Source: an uncultured bacterium | Lineage (GTDB): Bacteria; Verrucomicrobiota; Kiritimatiellia; RFP12; UBA1067 | Assembly: GCA_900547945.1 (NCBI GenBank) | Contig: URIT01000044.1 | Span: 1-21,939 of the forward strand | Length of the DNA stretch: 21,939 nt | Direction: 5' to 3' | Part shown: positions 13,880 through 20,582 of the stretch, in pieces | How the letters are laid out: every line of letters starts with the position of its first letter | Position numbering within the stretch: the first letter of the stretch is position 1 | Translations under genes and position numbers: made by a program | Notes under the pieces: model-generated | Databases searched by the model: none | What the model saw: the letters and a program-made list of their open reading frames with translations, nothing else | Told to the model about the DNA's origin: nothing

Positions 13880-16594
13880 TCAGCTTTCGGGCGGGAAGCC
13901 GAAAGGATCGTCGTCGGGCGGGGGGGCGGAAAGGGCGTCGGCCTCGGGGGCGTTCGGCGGCGTTTCGGCCGCAGGGGCGGAGGCGCCGTCCATTTCGGCG
14001 ATGAGGGCGTCGACGTCGAGCAGGATCTCGCGCGGGCCGGCGCCCTTGCTCGTGCCGATGACGCCGCGCTCTTCGAGGAGGTCGACGATGCGGGCGGCGT
14101 GGTTGTAGCCGATGCCGAGGCGGCGCTGGAAGTGGGAGATCGAGGCGCGCTTCGTGGTGCGCACCACTTCGAGGGCCTTGCGGTAAAGGTCGTTCTCCTT
14201 GTTCTGGGTCATGCCGGCGGGGGCGGGGATGCCGTTTGCGGAGGGGGCGGGCAGCGCGGGGGCGGCGTCGCCCTCCTCGCCCGCCTCGTCCTCGCCGTCG
14301 AGGCCCTCGTTGGGGTCGGCCTCCTTGATCTTCTCCAGGCGCTTGGTGAGCTTTTCGTCGAACTGGACGGTGGCGTGTTCGCCGATGAAGTCGACGATGT
14401 TGTTGATCTCCTCGTCGGAGATGTAGGAGCCTTGGGCGCGGAGGAGGCGTCCGTCGGCCATGCGGAAGAGCATGTCGCCCTTTCCGATGAGCAGTTCGGA
14501 GCCGGTCGCGTCGAGGATCGTGCGCGCGTCGATGGAGGAGGAGGTCTTGAAGGCGATGCGGCCGGGGATGTTGGACTTGATGACGCCGGTGATGATGTTG
14601 GCGTCGGGGCGCTGGGTGGCGAGGATGAGGTGGATGCCGGTGGCGCGGGCGAGGGCGGTGAGGCGGGCGATGACGGGCTCGACCTCCTTCTTCGCGGTCT
14701 GCATGATGTCCGCCACCTCGTCGATGACGATGACGATGTAGGGGATGGTACGCGGCGTGTCGGGGTCGCCGCCCACCACCTCGTCCCCGGCGCCGAACAT
14801 GTCGGGCTGGGTGACGGTCTTGCGCGTGTTGAAGTCGACGATGTTGCGGCAGCCGACGCGCGAGAAGAGCTTGAGGCGGCGGTCCATCTCGATGAGGGCG
14901 GCGCGCAGGGCGAAGACGACCTTGTTCGTGTCGTTGATGATCGGCACGAGCAGGTGGGGCAGCCTGTTGTAGGCGGTGAACTCGACGCGCTTGGGGTCCA
15001 CCATGATGAGCTTGAGCTGCTCGGGCGTGCGGCACATCAGGAGGCCGTTGATGATTGAGTTGAGGCACACGGACTTGCCCTGTCCGGTGGCGCCGGCGAC
15101 GAGCAGGTGCGGCAGCTTCGCGAGGTCCACCACGAGGTCGTCCCCGGCGGCGTCCTTGCCGAGGAGCAGCGGCACCTGGAACTTCCCGAAGGCGTTCTGC
15201 TGCCACAGTTCGCCGTCGAAGACCTCGCGGAAGCAGACGGAGGCGGGCTTCGTGTTCGGCACCTCGATGCCGACCGCGTTCTTGCCGGGGATCGGCGCCT
15301 CGATGCGCAGGGAGGTGGCCTGGAGGGCCATCTGGATGTTGCGCTGGAGGCTGGCGACCTTCTCGACGCGCGTGCCGAGGTCGAGCGTGAGGGCGTACTG
15401 GGTGACGACGGGCCCGGCGATGTAGTAGGCGAGCTGGGCGTTGATCTGGAAGACCTTGAGCGTGTCGATGAGGCGCTGCGCCATCGCGGCGGGGTCGTCC
15501 CCGCCGGCGGTTTTCGGCGGCACTTCGTGGAGAAGGGTGACGGGCGGGAGGACGTAGGGGCCCTTATCCTCCTCGGGCGCCTCGGACGCGACGGGGACGG
15601 GCGGCGCGACGGGGACGGGCGGCGCGACGGGGGCGGGGCTGGCGGACCGGACGGGGCGGATCGGCGCGGCGGGTGCGGGCTGCTGTGCGGCGCCGGGGGC
15701 CTCACGGGCGGGCATCCAGTCGACGGACGAGCGGAGGGAGGCGAGGTTGGCCTGCTGCTGTTCGCGCAACCGGGCGCGTTCCGCCTCGCGTTCCCTCTGT
15801 TCGGCCTCCTTCTGGTGGCGTTGTTCCTCGCGCTGGCGCCGCAGTTCTTCGCGCGCGGCCTCCCGGGCGGCCTTGGCGGCGGCCTTTTCCTCGGCGATGC
15901 GCTGCTTCTCGGCAAGACGCTGGGCCTTGGCTTCCTCGCGGGCGGCGCGGGCGGCGTCGATCGTCGCCTGGGACTTTTCGACCGCCGCGTCGTCGGCCCC
16001 GTCGGTGCGGTCCGAGGCCCAGGCCGTGATGCGCGCGAGCAGCGCGACGAGGTTGCGGAAGCCGATCGTGAAGAAGACGGAGAAGAGCGCGAGGCAGAGC
16101 ATGAGCACGCCCGAGCCGAACGGGGAGAGGAGGCGGGCGAGGCCGCGCGTCATCACGAGGTATCCCACCGCGCCGCCCGCGTTGGGGGCGATGTTGAGCG
16201 CATGGAGGAGGTTGGACACGGTCGCGGTGTGGCCCGTGAGCTGCAGCAGGCACGTCACCGAGAGGATGAAGAGCAGGATGCCCAGTGTGCGGCGGCCCAG
16301 CTGGAGCGGGCGGCCGACGACGAGCAGGACGCCGGCGAACACGCACAGGAGCGGCACGAACCAGATCGCGAGGCCGATGAACTGGTAGCCGCAGTAGGCG
16401 AACCACGCGCCGACCGCGCCGATCAGGTTCGCCGTGGGCGAGGCCGGGGGCACGCACAGGGCGGAGATGTCGCGCCAATTGTAGGAAAACAGGGCGAGGA
16501 AGGGGAAGAGCGCGACCGGGAACATGAAGAACCCGATGAGGCGCCGCCGCACTGTCGCTTCGGGGCTGGCGCTATCGGAGGGGGACTGCTTCAT
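13880..16594 (-). CDS. ftsK: DNA translocase FtsK/SpoIIIE
   Basis: This 904-residue septal DNA pump helps clear and resolve chromosomes at division. The N-terminus has four or more membrane helices (~19-180; GFFMFPVALFPFLALFSY, WFVPLLCVFAGVLLVVG, LGILLFILSVTCLLQL, LMLCLALFSVFFTIGF). A highly charged Ala/Glu/Arg coiled coil (~200-290) and a Pro/Val linker with two copies of PVAPPVPVA follow. The motor has GATGQGKS (K507), Walker B IVIVIDEVADIM (~620) and LATQRPDANIITGVIKSNIP. The C-terminal gamma winged helix (~800-850, RASISHFQRRLGIGYNHAARI) is the part that reads KOPS-type polar sequences. ATG at 16594 lies inside the end of the small CdaR-like gene (23-base overlap), with no Shine-Dalgarno, pointing to translational coupling. 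Confidence 0.96.
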   Translation of the reverse strand: MKQSPSDSASPEATVRRRLIGFFMFPVALFPFLALFSYNWRDISALCVPPASPTANLIGAVGAWFAYCGYQFIGLAIWFVPLLCVFAGVLLVVGRPLQLGRRTLGILLFILSVTCLLQLTGHTATVSNLLHALNIAPNAGGAVGYLVMTRGLARLLSPFGSGVLMLCLALFSVFFTIGFRNLVALLARITAWASDRTDGADDAAVEKSQATIDAARAAREEAKAQRLAEKQRIAEEKAAAKAAREAAREELRRQREEQRHQKEAEQREREAERARLREQQQANLASLRSSVDWMPAREAPGAAQQPAPAAPIRPVRSASPAPVAPPVPVAPPVPVASEAPEEDKGPYVLPPVTLLHEVPPKTAGGDDPAAMAQRLIDTLKVFQINAQLAYYIAGPVVTQYALTLDLGTRVEKVASLQRNIQMALQATSLRIEAPIPGKNAVGIEVPNTKPASVCFREVFDGELWQQNAFGKFQVPLLLGKDAAGDDLVVDLAKLPHLLVAGATGQGKSVCLNSIINGLLMCRTPEQLKLIMVDPKRVEFTAYNRLPHLLVPIINDTNKVVFALRAALIEMDRRLKLFSRVGCRNIVDFNTRKTVTQPDMFGAGDEVVGGDPDTPRTIPYIVIVIDEVADIMQTAKKEVEPVIARLTALARATGIHLILATQRPDANIITGVIKSNIPGRIAFKTSSSIDARTILDATGSELLIGKGDMLFRMADGRLLRAQGSYISDEEINNIVDFIGEHATVQFDEKLTKRLEKIKEADPNEGLDGEDEAGEEGDAAPALPAPSANGIPAPAGMTQNKENDLYRKALEVVRTTKRASISHFQRRLGIGYNHAARIVDLLEERGVIGTSKGAGPREILLDVDALIAEMDGASAPAAETPPNAPEADALSAPPPDDDPFGFPPES

Positions 16595-16751
16595 GGGTGG
16601 GGACTTTCGTGGGGAACGGGGTCTTGTCGCCTTCGCCCTGCTGGCTGCGGCGGATGGAGCCGCGCACCCAGTAGAAGACGACGATGGCGAGGCAGAGCGC
16701 GGTGAGCTTGAGGCCCCAGTTGCGCGTCAGGGCGGCGAGCAGGCGGTTCAT
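16572..16751 (-). CDS. 59-residue CdaR/YbbR-like membrane anchor without YbbR domains
   Basis: This very short gene reads MNRLLAALTRNWGLKLTALC, then LAIVVFYWVRGSIRRS and a polar tail ending in TAG. The NWGLKLTALCLAIVVFYWV segment is the N-terminal membrane helix signature of YbbR/CdaR proteins (NxGLKxLALxLAxxLWxxV). Those normally continue into two to four extracytoplasmic YbbR domains; here the protein stops after about 29 polar residues. It starts in an ATGA overlap with cdaA, exactly where cdaR follows cdaA in many bacteria, and its end overlaps ftsK by 23 bases. CdaR modulates the c-di-AMP synthase CdaA, so a minimal anchor acting on CdaA through the membrane is a plausible role (inference). 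The codon usage and the coupling at both ends support a real gene rather than a relic, though a truncated remnant cannot be excluded. Confidence 0.75.
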   Translation of the reverse strand: MNRLLAALTRNWGLKLTALCLAIVVFYWVRGSIRRSQQGEGDKTPFPTKVPTHEAVPLR

Positions 16752-17692
16752 TTCGTGGAACCCTCGCGTTTGGCGCCGAAGGGACGGCGCAGGTTCTGGA
16801 GGATGCGGGGACGCTGTCCGCCGCGCTTGTCGAGCCAGTCGGAGAGCATTTCGTAGACCGTGCGCTGCTGCGGGACGACCTTGCCGATGAAGCGCACGAG
16901 CGCCTTGCGCGTGTCGGCGGAGAGGTCCGGGTAGCGCGTCAGCCGCCCGTTGTGCGCGACGGAGATGAGGCCGCGCTCCTCGCTCACGACGAGCGCGAGG
17001 GCGTCGGTCTCCTCGCTGATGCCCACGGCCGCGCGGTGGCGCATGCCGGAGGCGGAGAGGCCGAACTGGTTGTCCGAGACGGGGAAGAGGCAGTGGGCGG
17101 CGGCGAGGCGGCCGCCCCGGATGATGACGCCGCCGTCGTGGAGCGGGAGCGGCGGGGTGAAGATGGAGACCATGAGTTCGGTCGAAATCTGCGCGTCGAG
17201 GGCGATGCCGGTCGTCTCATAGCCCTTCAGCGAGATGGCCCGCTCGATGGCGACGAGGGCGCCGAGCCGCCGCTTCGCGAGGAGAAAGAGGATGTCGGCG
17301 AGCTTCTCGGGCAGGCGGATCTCGCCGGCCGTGGGCCCCCGGCGCTTCTTGTCCTCGGTCAGCACGGCGCCGACGGTTTCGAGGATGCGGCGGATCTCGG
17401 GCTGGAAGAGGACGACGGTGGAGAGCGCGAGGTAGATGAGGAGGCCGCTCAGGATCTTCTGCAGGACGTCGAACTGGAAGAGGAAGGTGAAGGCGGCGAG
17501 CGCCGTGACGAGGATGCCCGCGCCCATGAGGACCTGCCCGAACCGCGCGCCGCGCGCGGCCTTCAGGACGGAGTAGATGACGAAGTAGAGGATGGCGATC
17601 TGGATGGCGTCCGGCACGTAGGACCCGATGGTCGCGAAGACCTCGCCCCAGTTGATGCTCGAGAAGAATGTCTGGACCGAGGCGAGCGTCAT
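16748..17692 (-). CDS. cdaA: diadenylate cyclase CdaA (DacA), c-di-AMP synthase
   Basis: The 314-residue membrane enzyme makes c-di-AMP from two ATP. N-terminal helices lie at ~28-45, 55-72 and 83-100 (IQIAILYFVIYSVL, GAGILVTALAAFTFLF, ILSGLLIYLALSTVV), followed by FQPEIRRILE, the usual lead into the DAC domain. The catalytic motifs are LHDGGVII (D186) and GMRHRAAVGISEETDALALVVSEE (R218-H219-R220). The usual DGA reads DGG and the usual GTRHR reads GMRHR; the catalytic Asp and the RHR are intact, so activity is expected. ATG at 17692 overlaps the folP stop in ATGA. Its own stop overlaps the CdaR-like anchor. No glmM follows, unlike the Firmicute cdaA-cdaR-glmM order. The C-terminus is basic. 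Confidence 0.93.
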   Translation of the reverse strand: MTLASVQTFFSSINWGEVFATIGSYVPDAIQIAILYFVIYSVLKAARGARFGQVLMGAGILVTALAAFTFLFQFDVLQKILSGLLIYLALSTVVLFQPEIRRILETVGAVLTEDKKRRGPTAGEIRLPEKLADILFLLAKRRLGALVAIERAISLKGYETTGIALDAQISTELMVSIFTPPLPLHDGGVIIRGGRLAAAHCLFPVSDNQFGLSASGMRHRAAVGISEETDALALVVSEERGLISVAHNGRLTRYPDLSADTRKALVRFIGKVVPQQRTVYEMLSDWLDKRGGQRPRILQNLRRPFGAKREGSTK

Positions 17693-18504
17693 GTCGGATT
17701 CCCTCCGGTTACGGTCTGCAGGCCCGTCTCGGCGGCGAGGGCGCGCGTGACGTCGAGCGCCTGCCGCGTCTCACGCACGTCGTGGACACGCAGGATGCTC
17801 GCGCCGCAGAACGCGCACCAGATGGCCGCGCCGAGGCAGCCGCCGAGGTTCTTGCCGACCATCCGCTCGCCCGTGAGCTTCTTGATGAGGCGCTTGCGCG
17901 AGACGCCCACGCAGACGGGCGCGCAGGCGGCGAGGCGGCGCAGGGAGCCAAGGAGCGCGAGGTCTTCCTCGCGCGTCGTGCCGAAGCCGATCTCGGGGTC
18001 GAGGACGAGCTGGGCGGCGTCGAAGGGGACGTCGAGGGCGGCGGCGGCGGCGAGGAGGGCCGCATGCTCCGCCTCGCTGCGGCAGGGGGCGACGAGTCCG
18101 CAGCCCGTTCTGGCGGCGAGGGCGAGCATGCGAGGAACGGGCTCGGGGTAGACGCAGTTGATGATCGCCGCGCCGAGGTCGAGCGCGCGTTCGGCGGTCT
18201 CGGGGTGGTAGGTGTCCACCGAAAGCGGCGTATGGGGCAGTTCGCGCGCGAGGATGCGCATGACGGGTTCGAGGCGGTTCCACTCGACCTGCCAGTTGAG
18301 GGGACGGGCGTCGGGGCGCGTCGACTCGCCGCCGAGGTCGACGATGTCCGCGCCCTCGGCCACGCAGTTGCGCGCGCGCGCGACGGCCTCGCCCGGCTTG
18401 TAGTAGAGCCCGCCGTCCGAAAAGGAGTCGGGCGTGACGTTGACGATGCCCATCACCCGCGTGCGGGCGAGGTCGAGTTCATGCGTGCGGCATTTCCAGG
18501 TCAT
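17689..18504 (-). CDS. folP: dihydropteroate synthase FolP
   Basis: The 271-residue TIM-barrel enzyme joins p-aminobenzoate to dihydropterin pyrophosphate in folate synthesis. It shows MGIVNVTPDSFSDGG, ADIVDLGGESTRP, LSVDTYHPETAERAL, LDPEIGFGTTREEDLALL, VGVSRKRLI (the catalytic SRK lysine) and a final ILRVHDV. Some loops depart from the norm: STRPG reads STRPD, the IND(V/I) motif reads INCVYPEP, and the usual MHM-type strand reads LVAPCR. The pterin-contacting residues I can place (D in VDT, N in IN, D in LDP, K in SRK, R and H in RVH) are kept, so it is probably functional, and it is close to the family's usual length. ATG at 18504 overlaps the ftsH stop. An ftsH-folP neighbourhood is common in bacteria. 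Confidence 0.93.
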   Translation of the reverse strand: MTWKCRTHELDLARTRVMGIVNVTPDSFSDGGLYYKPGEAVARARNCVAEGADIVDLGGESTRPDARPLNWQVEWNRLEPVMRILARELPHTPLSVDTYHPETAERALDLGAAIINCVYPEPVPRMLALAARTGCGLVAPCRSEAEHAALLAAAAALDVPFDAAQLVLDPEIGFGTTREEDLALLGSLRRLAACAPVCVGVSRKRLIKKLTGERMVGKNLGGCLGAAIWCAFCGASILRVHDVRETRQALDVTRALAAETGLQTVTGGNPT

Positions 18505-20453
18505 GCTTCGTGCGGCCTTTCTTCTTCCGCTTCCGGGGGCGTCTCCGGGGCGGGGGGCGTGTCCTCGGGGTGGTCCTTCCGGATGCCGACGAGGGCCTCG
18601 ACGTCGCGGCCGTCCATCGTCTCTTTTTCCAGAAGGGTCGTCGCGAGCCGTTCGAGCTTGTCGCGGTTCGCCGTCAGGAGCTCGGCCGCCTTTGCGTAGG
18701 CGGCGTCGACGAGATGCTTGACCTCCTCGTCGATGGCCTCGGCGGTCTTCTGCGAGTAGGGGGGCGGGGCCTCCTCCACCGCGAACGCATTGGGCTCGAC
18801 GAAGTTCTGGAAGCCGAAGCGCGCGCTCATGCCGTAGCGGCAGACCATCGCGCGGGCGATCTGCGTCGTGTAGGCGATGTCGCTCATGGCGCCGGTGGAG
18901 ATGTCCTGCGTGTGCATCTCCTCGGCGATGCGGCCGCCGGCGAGCACGGCGAGCTCGTCGAGGAAGTAGCCTTTCGTGCGGTTGAGCACGTCCTTCTCCG
19001 GGAGCGTCATCGTCACGCCGAGCGCGCGGCCGCGCGGGATGATCGTGACCTTGTGGAGGGGGTCCGCGTGCGGCAGCAGCAGCTGGAGGAGGGCGTGGCC
19101 GGACTCGTGCCAGGCCGTCGTCTCGTACTCCTTGCGCGTGAAGCCGGCGCTGCGGCGCTCGCTGCCCCAGAAGACCTTGTCGCGGGCCTCCTCAAGGATG
19201 GTCTGGGGGATCGCGTCCAGGTTGCGGCGGGCGGCGAGCAGGGCGGCCTCGTTGATGATGTTCGCGAGGTCGGCGCCGGAGTGGCCGGAGGTGCCGCGCG
19301 CGAGGCGCAGGAGGTCGACGTCGGGGGCGAGCTTCACCTTGGCGGCGTGGATCCGCAGGATGTCTTCGCGGCCCTTGAGCGTGGGGAGGTCCACGTGGAC
19401 CTGGCGGTCGAAGCGGCCGGGGCGCAGGAGGGCGGGGTCGAGGATGTCGGGACGGTTCGTGGCGGCGATCACGATCACGCCGTCGTTCGAGCCGAAGCCG
19501 TCCATCTCCACGAGCATCGCGTTGAGCGTCTGGTCCGCGCAGCGCTGGGCGGGCATGCCGCCCGCGTTGCGCTTCTGGCCGACGGAGTCGATCTCGTCGA
19601 TGAAGATGATGCAGGGGGCGTTCTTCTTGCCCTGCTCGAAGAGGTCGCGCACGCGGCTCGCGCCCACGCCCACGAACATCTCCTCGAAGTCGGAGCCGCT
19701 GATCGAGTAGAAGGGCACCTTCGCCTCGCCGGCGATGGCCTTGGCGAGGAGGGTCTTGCCCGTGCCGGGCGGCCCCACGAGGAGGATGCCGCGCGGGATG
19801 CGCGCGCCGAGCTTCGTGAACTTCTTCGGGTCCTTCAGGAACTCCACGACCTCCGCCACGTCCTCCTTGGCCTCGTCGACGCCCGCGACGTCCTTGAACG
19901 TCACCTTGCCGGCGCCCTTGTTCTCGTCCATCAGCCGCGCGCGCGACTTGCCGAAGGAGAACATGCCGCCCGCGCCGCCGCCCATCATCTTGCGGTAGAT
20001 GAGGAACCACATGAGCGCGGCGAAGACGCCGAAGATGAGGAGCTGCTGGAGGAAGGGGCCGAAGAGGGGCTCCTCCTCCTTCACGGGGCAGCGCACGTTC
20101 TTCGCCGCGAGGAAGTCCATGAGCGATTCGTTCTCGCCGGGGACGAGCGTGACGCGGAACGCCGTGCGGGGGGCGTCGAGAAGCTTGCCCCGCAGATAGG
20201 TGCGCGCGCCGTCCACCACGCGCACGCGCTCGACGCTTTCGATCTCGCTGCGTTCGACCCGCTGCCGGAATTCCGTCAGGGAGAGCTCAAGGGGCTGGGG
20301 CTGGTTGGTGGAAAGGTAGCGGGAACCCAGGAATACGGCCAGGATGACGGCGAGGACGATCCAGCCGCCACGGGTCCCCTGCGGACCGGACGCCCGCGGG
20401 ATCGGACGCGGCCGCCGCGCGGCCCGCGCCTGTTCTTTCGGTTCTTCAGACAT
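18501..20453 (-). CDS. ftsH: ATP-dependent zinc metalloprotease FtsH
   Basis: This 650-residue inner-membrane AAA protease degrades misfolded membrane proteins and regulators. It has an Arg-rich cytoplasmic start, a first helix (GGWIVLAVILAVFLGSRYL), a periplasmic domain, a second helix (~118-135, LLIFGVFAALMWFLIY), then a Gly/Met-rich GGGAGGMFSFGKS linker. The AAA domain has GPPGTGKTLL (K233), IIFIDEIDSVG and the SRH (RPDILDPALLRPGRFDR). The protease has HESGH (H449, E450, H453) with ISTGAMSDI supplying the third zinc ligand. The C-terminus is Pro/Glu-rich (~620-650). ATG at 20453 is chosen because an extended -10 lies immediately upstream. It appears to be the first gene of the minus-strand block and runs into folP through an ATGA overlap. 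Confidence 0.96.
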   Translation of the reverse strand: MSEEPKEQARAARRPRPIPRASGPQGTRGGWIVLAVILAVFLGSRYLSTNQPQPLELSLTEFRQRVERSEIESVERVRVVDGARTYLRGKLLDAPRTAFRVTLVPGENESLMDFLAAKNVRCPVKEEEPLFGPFLQQLLIFGVFAALMWFLIYRKMMGGGAGGMFSFGKSRARLMDENKGAGKVTFKDVAGVDEAKEDVAEVVEFLKDPKKFTKLGARIPRGILLVGPPGTGKTLLAKAIAGEAKVPFYSISGSDFEEMFVGVGASRVRDLFEQGKKNAPCIIFIDEIDSVGQKRNAGGMPAQRCADQTLNAMLVEMDGFGSNDGVIVIAATNRPDILDPALLRPGRFDRQVHVDLPTLKGREDILRIHAAKVKLAPDVDLLRLARGTSGHSGADLANIINEAALLAARRNLDAIPQTILEEARDKVFWGSERRSAGFTRKEYETTAWHESGHALLQLLLPHADPLHKVTIIPRGRALGVTMTLPEKDVLNRTKGYFLDELAVLAGGRIAEEMHTQDISTGAMSDIAYTTQIARAMVCRYGMSARFGFQNFVEPNAFAVEEAPPPYSQKTAEAIDEEVKHLVDAAYAKAAELLTANRDKLERLATTLLEKETMDGRDVEALVGIRKDHPEDTPPAPETPPEAEEERPHEA

Positions 20454-20460
20454 AGACGCA

Positions 20461-20469
20461 AGTATAGCA
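20461..20469 (-). promoter_or_regulatory. extended -10 promoter of ftsH and perhaps the whole minus-strand block
   Basis: On the minus strand TGC-TATACT reads 20469 to 20461, with only seven bases (TGCGTCT) before ATG 20453. A start site 6-8 bases past the -10 would give a leader of zero to one base. The 10-mer TGCTATACTT is identical to the one before the XylR-like regulator. No clear -35 is visible. Confidence 0.6.
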
Positions 20470-20497
20470 TGAAATTGGCCTTTGGTCTATGTGCCGT

Positions 20498-20526
20498 TTG
20501 CGCGTGGGCGCGGGTTTTGATAGACT
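20498..20526 (+). promoter_or_regulatory. weak candidate promoter for smc
   Basis: TTGCGC (20498-20503), a 17-base spacer, then TAGACT (20521-20526). The -10 lies inside the short palindrome GATAG-A-CTATC (20519-20529). The match to consensus is moderate, but no better plus-strand promoter lies in the 129-base divergent spacer. Confidence 0.35.
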
Positions 20527-20564
20527 ATCCCCCCAAACGGCGGGAACCCCTGCGTTGCCGCCCC

Positions 20565-20570
20565 AGGAGA
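20565..20570 (+). promoter_or_regulatory. ribosome-binding site of smc
   Basis: AGGAGA lies 12 bases before GTG 20583, somewhat long spacing. It supports a GTG start that yields the standard SMC N-terminus. Confidence 0.55.
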
Positions 20571-20582
20571 TTTTCAGGCACC

